DNA of 64,000 bases, taken from the NCBI GenBank assembly GCA_026873275.1, contig JANTUC010000006.1, forward strand, positions 434,001 to 498,000, written 5' to 3'. The DNA comes from Pseudopithomyces maydicus. Taxonomy: Eukaryota; Ascomycota; Dothideomycetes; Pleosporales; Didymosphaeriaceae. Below the pieces are notes generated by a model. The model did no database searches. It saw nothing but the letters and a program-made list of their open reading frames with translations, and was not told the origin of the DNA. The position numbers and the translations under genes were made by a program. Positions 20,809 to 33,115 of this stretch are shown here, in pieces; within the stretch, counting starts at the first letter, position 1; every line of letters begins with the position of its first letter.

Positions 20809-23133
20809 ATGTCGGCATCGCCCAGCCGGCCCTCCTCAGCATCAGACACCGCGGTTTCGTCGCCGCTGGCGCGCGCTCCAAAGTTTTCACCTCCCGCCTC
20901 CAAGACTGTCTCTCCTGTCCGCCGGCCACTTCACGAACGCTCCAGTTCGCAATCCAACCAGTATGCCGGGCCCACCATTCGGGTAGTCGAGGAAGATCCA
21001 GGATCGGATGTCTATTCAAAGGACCCATTTCCCAGCCAGGCCTCTCAGGTACTGCCGCCTCGTAAGGTGCCGGGGTATGCGTTCGAGCGCAGGGGGTCTC
21101 GTGTTTCAGATACGGTCGCGAAAATTGAAGCAAGCCAACGGTTAACCCAGGCCCTCGAGCCTAAGCCATTGAAGGTCAAGAAGGCCAGACACTCCACTCA
21201 AACCAACGCGTCAGACGCGTCCACCATCACGCCTGCGTCCTTCTCACCCTTGTCCAGTCGCTTCTCACAGGACAGCACCGCCCTGTCGACCACCACCCCC
21301 GAGTCTTCCTTTTGGACAGAAAAAGAATTTGAGATACTCCCTGAAGTCGAAAAGGAATTTGACATAGCCCCGGAGATTGAAAAGGAATTCGACATCGTCC
21401 CGGAATCTCCCTCCTCTCCGCTGAGGTCGACCATCCGGGCTGTCAGTCCTTCCACCGCCGCTCCTTCATCCAAGTCCAGTGCCGAAGATCTAGTTGAGCC
21501 TCACGCATTAACCCCGCGCGCATCCGCAGCGTCGCTTGCCTCGACCGCCAGCCTCGAAACACCGGCACAGAACTACACCACTTACGACCCGCGCTCATCC
21601 GACATCAGCTTCACTTCCACCTTTGACCACGGTAACGATACCACCCTCGAACACGTTCACGGTCACGAGCACACGTCATCATCTGAATCCAACCTTTTGA
21701 AGCAGGCTTCGTCTAACATCACAGACAACACTGTTGTACAACGACCCACTTCCAAGGCTTCTTCTACACATTCTTTTGCCTATACAGATTACTCTTATAA
21801 CAGCGAACGCCCGCGCTCTGCCTCGCAACCTTTCCCGACCATTCATGAAGCGCAGACAGCAACCGTCACAACTGGAGCACAAGTCAACTACGCCGTCGTG
21901 CGTGCGCCTTCTGCCAGCAGTTTATGGGCCTCGTCGCAAGACCAACTCCCGACAATCTCGTCCCGAATGAACAATCGCACGTCGCAGGTGCACCATTGGA
22001 GCTCGCAGCTTTCGACAATAGCTTCGGAATCTGAGCGCGACTCTCGGTCACTTGCTCGAGGTTCCCATTCGTTCAGTGCCCGTTCCCAATCACAAGATGA
22101 CTACCCGAACAATGGGAGGTCGGTCATACCGCGCAGGCGACAGACGGTCGGCAGTGTTTCTTCCGACAACAACTCTACGAACCCTACCGAGTCGTCGGTC
22201 GCTATGCCTTTACCACTATTCTCTCCCATCACCGATCCTTCGAACAACGAACGAAACTCCGAGTCAGAAGAGCGCCACGACACTATATCGCCCTTGCAAT
22301 CGCCGCCGCTACGGATGAAGACATCTTTCATAAGAAGATGGGACAGCGATTCACGATCACCAGCCTCGTCGAGGCCAAGCTCCGCGCAATCCGACTTCTC
22401 CACCTTCATCGCTAATACCATCCCAGCGTGGGCAAGGTATGAGACGCACCACACGTTGTCGTCACACCGTAGCTAACATGAAGGCAGGGTCTACTATCGA
22501 CGCCCCGAACGCACATCTCTCGGCGCACCGGAGTCTATATCGGAAACATCGGCCAGCTTGTCTCGGCTACACACATCGCAAAGCGGCAGGACGAATACAC
22601 CATCAGAAGGAAATTTCTCCTTTGGTATATACAGACCACGCAATCGTCCACACCAGCGGGCATCGGGTGCTGAATCCGTGACAATATCCGAACCTGTCGA
22701 GCAAGACATCTACGTAGTCGGCGGCCCTAGACGACACATACTGGAGCAGTTCACCCCTCGCCTTGCCAAAGATCGACGAAGCCAAGCTCAACTCAGTGCC
22801 TGGAAAGCACCTTCGTTCGACGAGAATTTCGGCGCCGCATTGTTCAGCCGCCAGAACAGACAAATCTCATTCTTTTGTCTAGGCTTCATCTTTCCGTTCG
22901 CGTGGATGATAGCGTCATTTCTGCCTCTGCCTCCCGACCCCGCCACGGTGGAAGAAACGGCCAGCGAGTTGGACCTAGAGCAGCGCTTCGATCATCAGTT
23001 CGGCCCCGTAGTCGACAAGTCATTCCAAAAAGCCAATTGGTGGCGCAACCTCAACCGCGTCATGTCTGGAGTTGGAACCCTTCTTATCGGCGCCATCATC
23101 GCGCTCGCGATACTTGCATCGAGGATGTCCTAA
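20809..23133 (+). CDS. serine-rich protein with C-terminal membrane anchor (757 aa)
   Basis: Fungal serine-rich protein of unknown function. Exons 20809-22436 and 22488-23133, with a 51-nt intron (GTATGA donor, AGCTAAC branch, GCAG acceptor) joining IPAWAR to VYYRRPERTS. The first 540 residues are Ser/Thr/Pro-rich and probably disordered. They contain a three-fold acidic repeat (EKEFEILPEV, EKEFDIAPEI, EKEFDIVPES) at about 21319-21408. The C-terminal 150 residues are conserved-looking and carry two hydrophobic segments: FFCLGFIFPFAWMIASFL and VGTLLIGAIIALAILA. Between them lies a short acidic loop with EQRFDHQFGPVV. The layout suggests a tail-anchored or hairpin-anchored protein with a large cytosolic domain. 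Gene model is solid, role unknown. Confidence 0.8.
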
Positions 23134-26041
23134 AACATCCGAGGCTTCACATGCTACACCACCTCTCTCGTCTCCGCGACTTCCGCACACACCCAAGTTT
23201 ACTTGGCACATCTCGTCTCCGCGACGTGCTCACCTAACGCCTGTTCATGATTTCGTCACGCCACTTATGTTTTTTATAATTGCTATTTTCGCGCTACATA
23301 CCATCACATGGCGCTATCGGTTTCTCGCAACACCTAGCTCATGTACCATCATCCTTTTTTCTGTTCGTCTACATATAGACCCCCTCCAGTGGCATCCTGC
23401 GTTTCAGCGACTTGGTTCGGACTGCACAGCATTGCATAGCTTAGCGGGCGTTTTCGTTATATTTGCTTTCTAGACGCGGCAGCGCACCATATTACCCCCT
23501 TGTATCAGTCATGGTCTTTTTTGATCTTTTTTTATATTATTAATTTGAGAGTGGATATTGGCCGAGTCGGCCGCACCGCAGCGCAGAGGTCACAAAAAGC
23601 CATGCAGGACACACACTGTAATGTCTGAATCGATCTGATTTGAACGATATACGAATTGTAATTGTACGGGATTAGGCGCGCGACACTTGGTAGCTTCGTT
23701 CGCTCGCTCATCTTCAAGATGGAGGATGAGGACGAGGACGACCAATGCGCGGAATAGAAAAAAACTACTTGCCTTCTCATGACTTGAGCTCACTTGAACT
23801 TGATTTCACTTGACGAGCGGTGACCTTGGCGACGTGCACAGCCTTGCTTTGAGATTTGCGAAAACGTAGTGATGCGACGGCGATGCGGAAGCATGGGCCG
23901 CGAGGCGCCGTCGCATATCCAGGTCGGAGATGAGGCGTTCGTGCTGGCTTGCTTGCTCTCGTCGCGTGCGTGCTGTCGTGCAAGCGTTCCAAGCGGGCAA
24001 GCCCTGGCAGCGTGCAAGCGTGCGTGTGCACGGGGCCCCGGCGCGTAAGGCTGCGACACAGGCTGGGGGATCCAAGTCTCAGATCGAAAAGGTGTTTGAT
24101 GTCAGGCGAGTCAGGGGATGGCGTGCCATGGCATGGCGTGGACATGGGACTGGGATATGTGCAACAAGGGATATGCGACTTGGGATATGAGCAGGGTATA
24201 GCATTGGGGAAGAGCAAAGGGAAAAAAATGCACCGAGCTTCTTTCTCTTTCGGTCTATTGCTTTCTTTCTTGCTTGCTTGCTTTCTTCCGGGTTCCACTT
24301 TTTGGTTGACGGGGTGAATCGTATAGGATGGGACGAAGGTGATAGTTGCCGAGGAGTTGAGGTTTGGATGCCTTGACATATTTTTTATGTACTTGTGCTT
24401 CACATACATAAGTGCGCAAGGGAAATACGGATGACGTACCTCCCCTTTCGCATCATTTTACACATGCAACTATACATACACACACGTAATGCGTATGTAC
24501 GTAAACTGGAAGGCTCCATCCCTGCCGAAGTTTCGAGACGGACTGAACTGAACTGAGGCGAGGGGTGGGCACGTGATAGAATTGTTTCCATCCATGCGCC
24601 ATGGGACGCCATCACGATCTGAAAGCTTGGGCTAGTGTGTAGATAGTACATACTGAATGGGCAGGACGTCCAATGGGTTGGATGCAGTCGCCCAGTTGGG
24701 TCGGTGTTCGGTCGGGTGGGTTCGGCGAGTTGAGTTGGGAGAGCGGGGGATCCTGGTGGGATCGTGGGAGGGATGGTTGGACTTGAGAGGTGGGTAGAGG
24801 ATGGATCTGTGTTCTTTTCTATTCTTGGGAGATCTTGGGGATTGAGGGTAGGGGGTAGAGAGGGGTGGGTAGATTTTGTGGTGGGAGGTGGTGTGGTACA
24901 GTGGATTGTTGCTGATGGTGATGGTTGAGTGATAGTTAACGTTGGGTGGGTTCCTAGTAGTTCCTTGAGATGATGAGGGACGAGTCACGATTGATCTGGT
25001 GAGATCTTCTCGATTCTCCTGGTAGGTGGTGTGGAGAAATGGTGCATAGAGACTAGTTAGTTGAGATGGGAACGAGCGGGAGTAGATCCTCTAGAAGTAG
25101 TGTTGAAACTGCAACTACTTTTGGACTCTTGTTGCCCATTGTCTACAGTCTTCTTAGAACAGACTTACTCTATAACCCTCCATGTCTTTCCTATGTGTAA
25201 ACTAATCTTGAGGGGTGGGGAAAGGATGTTGATGAACAGTGTTGAAAGGAGGCCATACTGTGGACGTAAATACAGAAGGTGTATTGTGGACTTGAATTAC
25301 TTCATATTAAGTATTTCATAGCTTGGTAACTATGGATGGAAGCGTGGTTTTCATGATCTGTAGGAGTAGGTATTTTGTGTATCATTCGTGCTTGGCCCAA
25401 TCGAGTTATCAAGTACTAAATTACTTTGAGTTCGCATTTATACCGGCATAGGCATATGTTGATAACCTCACTGTTTAAAAAGCATGTGACAGAAACGGAA
25501 AGAGAAAAGGAGTAGGCTATGTAAGTTCTCCCGTATCGTCCTAAAAACACATGTAGTCAGAAGAATTCATCGTCCAGAAACTTTCTGACAGTTTGCGAAC
25601 TTCACTACAACGTTGTTCGTTCTAAACCCTTTCGGGGAGAATAAGAAGTTTGACAAAGGAGGATATGTAGTGAGCAGTAAGGTACAGAAGAGACAGAGTA
25701 ACTCTCCGTCTACACCGCTCCGACTTTGAGCTGCGGTCAAGACCCCTGTATCTATTCCTACATCCAGTAGGTTAGAGTCATAATCTCAGGCACAAAAGAG
25801 TCACCTTGTGGCGCAGGCAGTGATGCGAGATGATTCATAACCGCCGCTAGCCTTCTTGGGAAACTTGCATGGGTGGGTTTCTCGCCCCTCCGTCGTAGAA
25901 AAGCGTCCCGCTTCACACGACATTTTGCGGCCACTCCAGCTCAAGCTTCAACAACCGCGACTACACACCCGTTTTACCCTTAAAACCGACCCTTTCACCT
26001 CCTAAATCAGTACCAAAACCACATCGTCACATATATACAAT
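23134..26041. other. 2.9 kb intergenic region
   Basis: No convincing gene; the frames at 23777-24409 and 24632-24988 (minus) are low-complexity. Contains a CTTT/GCTT tetranucleotide tract near 24258-24290, and between about 24640 and 25060 a plus strand rich in G and T and poor in C. The right end holds the eIF6 promoter. Confidence 0.5.
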
Positions 26042-27005
26042 ATGGCGGTCCGCGCACAGTTCGAGAACTCCAACGAGTACGTTTGCCTCCGCTTCGGTCT
26101 GAACGGCTGCCGAGGCAAGAAATCTATGAAGTGCGCATTTACTGACAGCACGCAGGGTTGGCGTATTCTCCACACTTACAAATGCGTATGCGATTGTCGC
26201 AGTTGGAGCCTCGGAGAACTTCTACAGGTGCGTTGGACCATTCCCCGCAGCCAGTCACAGTCGCTTTCTGGCCGCGAAAACGAATCTTAAGCAGTTTTCA
26301 AATACTGATATTTGTGCGACAGTGTTTTCGAAGCTGAACTCCAAGACGTCATACCAATCTGCCATGCTACTATTGCAGGCACTCGGATAGTCGGTCGATT
26401 GACCGCAGGGTACGTTTTTCAAGGGCTCTGGTTATTAGCCTCTCTGACGAATTTATAGAAACAAGAAGGGTCTTCTCGTTCCCACAACCACCACCGACCA
26501 AGAACTCCAGCACCTCCGTAATTCGATACCCGACTCTGTCAAGATCCAGCGGATAGAAGAGCGCCTTTCTGCCCTCGGCAACGTCATATGCTGCAACGAC
26601 CACGTTGCCCTCGTACACCCCGATATCGAGCGCGAGACGGAGGAGATAATAGCAGATGTGCTCGGCGTGGAGGTTTTCAGGCAGACCATCGCAGACAACG
26701 TGCTGACGGGAAGTTACATGGCGCTTAGCAACCAGGGTGGCATTGTGCACCCTAAGACCAGCATTCAGGATCAAGACGAGTTGAGCAGCTTGCTACAGGT
26801 ACCTCTTGTGGCAGGCAGTGTAAACCGTGGAAGTGCGGTTGTCGGCGCAGGTATGGTCGTCAACGACTGGATGGCTGTTACAGGTCTTGATACTACGGCG
26901 ACGGAGCTGTCGGTTGTTGAGTCTGTCTTCAGGCTAGGAGAGGGCAATGGACCCAGCGCTATCAACACGACGCACAAGGATGCCATGGTGGAGTCGTTCT
27001 ACTGA
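26042..27005 (+). CDS. TIF6: eukaryotic translation initiation factor 6
   Basis: 60S anti-association factor needed for nucleolar pre-60S maturation and nuclear export. Exons 26042-26076, 26156-26227, 26323-26409 and 26459-27005 give 246 aa, the standard length. Sequence runs MAVRAQFENSNE-VGVFSTLTNAYAIVAVGASENFYS-VFEAELQDVIPI and so on through the five pseudo-symmetric repeats, with NTTHKDAMVESFY at the end. Introns are 79, 95 and 49 nt, all in the first third of the gene. The first exon is only 35 nt. Very confident call. Confidence 0.97.
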
Positions 27006-27589
27006 TTGTGCTGAAAAGTATAGGCCAATCTTGGCCATTCTTGGACATTGTATAAGGATCAAAACTGGTGCGTGAGCTAGTCACGCGAGATATCGAGGCA
27101 TCGAGATGGCGCATAGCGCTTCGAGCGCCGAGGAAATGGGCTGTAATTGAGGCTTCTCATGTCTCTCGCCCACATGCATAAATGCATTGATAGGTACCTT
27201 CGGACCGAATATATTACCAGTTTTTGACGCGCATGCAATCCTGTAAATTCGATATCTTGAACTTTCTAAAATGTATGATTACATATAGCTAGATCTAAGG
27301 CAACCCACCACACAAGACCCTATGATGCAAGAGCGGAGTGGGTGCACCACAGCGTAGGGCTGAAGGCGGTGACAGTAATCCCAACGGCTTGGCAGGCAAC
27401 CACGCCAGACTTCCCAACTCACTGTGCGCCGCTTTACACCCCACAATCACCACTCGCTTTGAAGCCTCCACACTACACAAGTACTCGCTTCACATACCGT
27501 TCTCTCTATAGGTATGATTTTCTAGCGATTCTGCTCCAGTTGAGCCTGCCACAAACAACGATACGACCCCGCCGCATCTCGCCTTCGTC
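27006..27589. other. intergenic between eIF6 and ES2
   Basis: About 580 nt containing the eIF6 3' UTR and the promoter of the downstream gene. No gene seen. Confidence 0.5.
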
Positions 27590-29007
27590 ATGTCGTCTTC
27601 GAATTCCAAAGCGCTGGCGAAGCGCAATGCTTCCACCGCTCTTATGGCCCCTCCCCCGGTTCCAAAACGTATAAAGCGACCCTCCATAGTGCTCGACGAA
27701 GACACGTACACCTCCGCCATTTCCCACATCATCCGCCGCGACTTCTTCCCCGGCCTCGCTGAAACAGACGCTCAGCGCGAATATCTAAGCGCTCTGGAAA
27801 GCAAAGACAACAAGTGGATCAGGGAAGCCGGCAGGAAGCTCACAGATGTCATGACCCCAGTGCCAAACCGCCAGGCAAGAGCAACACGCTTCCAGAATAA
27901 GACCATCGATGGAGGAAAGACACCGAGCGTATGGGGTGCTGACACACCACGAACAAGTGTTGGAGATGGTGGCGACACGAACGACGACGAAGACGAGGAA
28001 CTGGGAAGGCTGGACAAGGTCGATTTGGACATGGGACTAGGGGCATTCCAGGCAAAGTACACGTCTGAGGACCAAGAAAGCTTCAACCAGATCCTCGACC
28101 GCGCAAACTCAAAACGCTTTGAAAAGAATGCATGGCTTCGCGACGGCAACCGATACGCCTCAAAACAACGAATCGCCCAGCAGAAGGTCCTGGAATCTCG
28201 AAAGTCTTCAGACTCCATGGAACTGGCTGCTCGCCCCAGTCAAGACCTCGACGTCGACCGCCCCGCTGCTCCGAATTACCACAAACACTCAGCCTTCAAC
28301 AGCCTGATGTTCGAACCCGATAGCGTGGAAGATTGGGCTCCGACCCGCGCAGGAAGGGCAGAGGCAGCGTCGCTCGCGCCGCCGAAGAGAGTACTACACC
28401 ACAACACACGGATGCCCATACAAGAAGATTCGCAGCCAAAGAGGCCTCCAAGTCCTACATTATCAACAGTGAGGGACGCAATCTCTGGGAACCCCCGCTT
28501 GACGGCGAGCGAGGCCGGGTACACTGGCGGCGAGACCCCACGCGTGAACGGATACGCGTTCGTCGATGTGCTTCCGCCCGAGCCGGAAGAGGAAGACGCT
28601 CCTACAGATTTGCTGGAGAGATTCGGCGCAAAAGGAAGCATGGCCACGCCGTTTACCATGAAGGAGGCGAACGCAAGGGAGAAGCTGCATCATAAGATGG
28701 TGGATAAGATCAATGCGCCGCGGAGGCCGGAGGGCGTTGCAGCCGGCGGGAGTGGCATAGGACATGGATTGGGCATCTTCAAGGGCGAGGCAAAGACGCC
28801 GCGATTTTTGTCAGCACCTACCCCGGCTATGTTGGCGCAGGCGGGGAAAACGCCTGCGAGGAAACTGGGGGCTTGACGCCCGCGGCGCAGAGGTTGTTTG
28901 AGAAGGTGGGGAGTACACCGAAGGGGCAGGTTAGAGGCGGGTTTGAAGGGGGTGGGAGTGGAAGGCAGTGGGCTACGCCGACACCGAAGGTTAGGAGGAA
29001 GGCATGA
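27590..29007 (+). CDS. ES2/DGCR14-family nuclear (spliceosome-associated) protein, one-base frameshift
   Basis: Es2 family, related to human ESS2/DGCR14 and fission yeast Bis1; associates with late spliceosomes. Single exon. N-terminal hallmark: IVLDEDTYTSAISHIIRRDFFPGL, followed by YLSALESKD. The middle part carries the family's aromatic/Asn stretches (SFNQILDRAN, YHKHSAFNSLMFEP). Near the end the frame breaks at a G5 run (28867-28871): as read the protein stops at 28876 with RKLGA. One extra G gives RKLGGLTPAAQRLFEKVGST and continues to a TGA at 29005-29007 with the expected ATPTPKVRRKA basic end. Reading with that base gives about 472 aa. I annotate to the restored stop. Confidence 0.88.
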
Positions 29008-29772
29008 GGGGGACGGAAAGGCAAAGGAGTGGGCCAGTTGCGGAGATATTGATACCCATATAGACAGACTACGTACCAACATGTTATCTTTTTTCGTATT
29101 CCTATTATGATGGCTGGCCTTCTTCTAGCGTGTAGTGTTCACGAAGCCCAGTGACCACGGTCCAAAGGCCCAGCTGATAAATGCTCTCCGTTACGCAAAG
29201 CACCGCAATGACATCACTCTGCAAAGCACAGGCACACATCGTTCGTTGTACAGAAGCATCCCATTATACAAAGTCCCGCTCAGGCACTCCTACTTAAACC
29301 ACCACCACTACAAGGAGGATCCTACCCGGCATCCCCCTCCATGGTATCCGTGCTATAATGTATCACGACCAAAAACACAGCTAGGTAACGCAGCAAACAA
29401 TCGATCAAAACAAAGACGGCAACAAAACCAGTAGACCAATAACAAAGGGACGAAAGAACAACAAAAACACAAAGGTCACAAAAAGTCAACAGCGCGGCCG
29501 AAGCCCCAGAGACTCGACTCCAGACGCCCATGTACATACCGCGCCCCGATGCTATGCAAACGCCATGCTCGACCAGAAACAAAGAAAAGAAAGCTTGCAA
29601 AAAGAGGAGGATTATCCAGTTGAGAGAAGTAACACGAAGATGTCCCAAAGATCAGTGGAAAAGGAGGCCGAGGCCTGCACTTTTGCCATTCCTGTCGGAC
29701 AATTAAGAGGTTTCGGATAGAGATAAGGTGACGGATGTGTTGAAAACACCACGAGCGACTTCAACGCGGAGT
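29008..29772. other. convergent 3' region
   Basis: About 765 nt between the 3' ends of two converging genes. AC-rich stretches on the plus strand; no gene seen. Confidence 0.5.
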
Positions 29773-32700
29773 CTAACCACCGCGCCGCCTCGTGTCCTGC
29801 GGCCCGTTATATGGCCTAAACTGGCTCCCTGGTGCGTGGTAGCTTCGATAGGGTCTCCTCGGCTGCCGGGCTGGGCCGTTGGCGGACTCAGCTGCGCGCT
29901 CGCTGGAAGCGTCCCGGGGGGCACTGTTCTCGTATGACGAGTTCCGCTGCGGTACTGCCTGGTGTTGAGGCGGAGAATATGCAGGGGCGGTGGAATTTTG
30001 ACCGATGAAGGTCATGCTCGGGGGTTGAGACTGGGGTGGTGGGGGAGCCATGCTCGCCGGGAGGATGGGCTGGCCACCGTATTGATGGATCTTTAGGGGA
30101 GGGTAGGGCGTCGAGGCGTTGGTTGTTGTGGTCGGGGGTGGTGGGGGAGCCTGGAAACTTCCAGGTGGCGGGACGTAGCCTCCTTGGTATGAACTTCCAC
30201 TGTAACTAGACGAATAATGTGAGGGAGGTGGTGGTGGTTGAGACTGCGCATGAGAGGTTGGTGGATAGCTTGAAGTAGGAGGAGGAGGAGGAGGAGGAGG
30301 AGGAGGAGGTTGGTATGCGGGCCTGGGTGGCGCGGGATCATAGTGTGCGAACCGAAAGTTGATAGGAGCGTTGGACTGCGATCCAGATGGCTTTGCATTG
30401 AGGGTTTGACTCAGGGATGGGAGCTGTGTTTGGCCTATGGCGGGCGCACTATGTGCGGAGAATGGACTCCGGTGCGGTGGCGCTGCTTTACCTTGCTGGG
30501 GACTCCCCATGTAAGGCTGCTGTGTCTGAGAGCCACTAAGGCGTCTACCACGCTCCCACTGAGACGATCCTGCATCTTGAGATCCTTGACGTGGGAGATA
30601 TGCTGGTGCCACGCTCGGAGACTGTTGATATGACACAGGTGCTGTCGATGGCGACGCGTTATACGCACTCGATGGCCTGCGGGATTCCTTCGCAAGGTCC
30701 TGCTTATCTGGTGCGCCTGAAGGACTGAAGGGTCGCGAAAGAAGAGGAGGCGCTGTCATCTGCGCGCGCTCCCGAGAAGTGTTCGCCGAACCTTCAGACT
30801 TCCTTCCATCGGTCTTATTTTTAGCGTTGAGCATATCACGTAGCATATGAAGAGGATCTTTCCGGCGAAGTTCTTCGTAGCTCATTGGACGAATATGGCT
30901 GGTCGATTTAGGAGGCAACTCAGGCCACGCTCGGGTAATCGCGGGTGAAGAATAGGGTTCTCGTGCGGATATTGGTTCCAATTGAGCCACCGGTACGCCT
31001 CTGTCTGACGGTACATCATGCGGATGCATAATTGATGGTAGACCAAAAGGTACACTACGCAAGGGTGTGGAAGTCTGACTAGTACTCAGGCGGTTCGAGG
31101 CAATGTCGGCTGGTGTTCGGTCGGCTAATGGTACTGGGGGAATTCGTGAAGTAGCGGGTGGCGTGTCTGAATCGTTGTTGAGCATGTCCATTATTCGATG
31201 AGTAGAACGAGCCGGTATCTCTTTTGTTGGTACAGGCTGTTCTTTCACAGGTGGTATACCGCTCACGACTGCCGGTTGTGATGGAAGGGTTTGCACTTGA
31301 GCCACTGTACTCAGTGGATGCTCTGGCTCTGTTCGAACAGAGCGTACTAGCGGGACAGGTGGTTCTTGAAGTGTCTTATTCGGTGAGGACACTTGGTCTG
31401 ACACTGTCAGAGGAGTTGGAAGACCCGCCACAGCAACAGAGCTTATAGGCTCAGACTTTGGTTCCTTCTTTAAAACGACATTACGCGGAACATCTCCTGA
31501 TATGGATGCAAGCATATACAAAGCATCTGCCTGCTCATTAGGAAGAACTGGGATCGTAGCCGGTCTGTTTTCGATGTCATCGGCCGCGTCGAGTAGATCC
31601 TTGATGTTCTGATGAGCAATCGCTTCGGCTCTATCCGGGCCAGTGAAAGCTGCAAAGCCAACAGGAGCAGGAACTTCGAGAATAGAATCATCGGCGTCTT
31701 CGTCTTCAGTGATGAAGTGCCTCAGTGAGCCACCAAATAGCACTCTACGGAGCTCATCGTTGAGCAAGCGTTCCGATTCGACATAGGCCCGGCTGCGAGA
31801 AGCGTACTTGGAACCAACTCGGTCGTCGCTGTTCAAAGGTGGGAACCCGAAACGTGCGGGAGGTAAGATGTTGTCTTCGTCTTCGGTCCCTGCACCATCT
31901 TGGTTCCTTCTTGATTCCCTCTGAAGTTGCTTTGCACGATGGAAACATTGCAGTAACAAGTCTTCTTGCAAGTCATAGAATCGTTGAATGTACTTCTCCT
32001 TCGTAATGTGTTTTTCGGCTGCCGTCACGCGTTCAAGTTGATCAAGCTTTTCTTTCCGAAGTGTATCAACCTGTACAAGCCGGCTCGCCTTGTATTGGTC
32101 AAGAGATAACATAAGAGGCTCATACTCCGGGCATTGCTTATGAAACTGGGGGTCATTGTCTAATGACGTGGTCGTGCGGTTTGAGAGTTCTTCGAGTATG
32201 TTCTTTTGGATCTTGGCAAGACTGCGATAGCTCATTTTCAGATTCAATTGACGTCGCAGATCTATTTCGACATTCATGTCGGCATGGGGAGCGCGTCGAC
32301 GTCCAGGAAGACGTCTCCCTGCTTTCGTAGGTCCGTCACCATTGGTGGGAAGCACATGATGCAGGTTTTGGCTGCTGTCAACCTCAGGAATTTGCTCCGG
32401 AGAATTAGGTGCTGTTGATGCATCTGTCAGTTCTGGTGGCTGATCAGCTTCGGCAGTAGTTTGTGTCGTTGTCCGGCGTTTCTTCCTGCGCGGTTGTTGT
32501 TGTTCTGAAGTATCGCTCTGGGTCCGTGTAAGAACACCATTTGCGCGTGATCCGCTGGACTCGGAAGAGCCGTCCGAAGCGCGTCTCTTTTTAGGCGACA
32601 CTTTCGGACCATTAGACATATCGCGTGCTTCGGACATTGAAGATTCAGGCGCTTTCAACCCATTCAATGCAACATTGACCTGGTCGGCGAAGGAGTCTGT

Positions 32701-33115
32701 ACCAGATTCGGTTGAAAGTCGGTTGCGCTTGGTTGGTCGCTCATCCTCAATCTCTGAATGGCCATCCTCGAGATGCGGAATGTCGTTGAGTGAGCTCCGT
32801 CGGCTGCCAGAACTAGCAGATGATGAAGCGCCAGAGCTATCTTGGTTTGAAGCCGTTTTAACAGCCCGTCGAGTTTTCATATGGAGAGGTTCTGAAGGAT
32901 GAAGACGCGACATCTTCGGTCCAGGGAAACCTGCACTATTTCTTCGCTTAGGCGATCTAACCGCATTTACTGCGCCAAGGAAATAGCATGTTAGCATGCG
33001 CTGGAGAGAGAGCCCAGGTGGCAGAAGGAACGTGAGGGGATGGCTTACCTGGCGGTACCTTGAGCGATGTGATGGCCTGCGTCTTTGTTGCTTTGGCCTT
33101 ACGCTTTGGCGGCAT
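29773..33115 (-). CDS. large low-complexity nuclear protein with possible Sds3/Dep1-like region (1087 aa)
   Basis: Exons complement(29773-32969, 33049-33115) with a 79-nt intron (GTAAGC donor, GCTAAC branch, GCGCAG acceptor) joining LKVPP to VNAVRSPKRRN. Start MPPKRKAKATKTQ is basic and NLS-like. Residues about 240-370 look folded and helical: LRRQLNLKMSYRSLAKIQ, LEELSNRTTTSLDNDPQF, YKASRLVQVDTLRKEKLDQL and YIQRFYDLQEDLLLQC. The heptad-like pattern and the LRKEKLDQLERV part recall the Sds3/Dep1 coiled coils of Rpd3L histone deacetylase complexes, but I hold this loosely. The C-terminal half is Pro/Ser/Gln-rich, with a run of about ten prolines and an Arg/Gly end (DTRRRGG). Gene real; function tentative. 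Confidence 0.7.
30277..30309 (-). repeat. GGA/TCC trinucleotide repeat encoding polyproline
   Basis: About eleven GGA units on the plus strand encode a proline run on the minus strand in the C-terminal half of the large low-complexity protein. Likely length-polymorphic. Confidence 0.9.

Noticed and set aside
23777..24988. Minus-strand frames of 210 and 118 aa
   Set aside because: Low-complexity composition from skewed DNA; no start context or motif.
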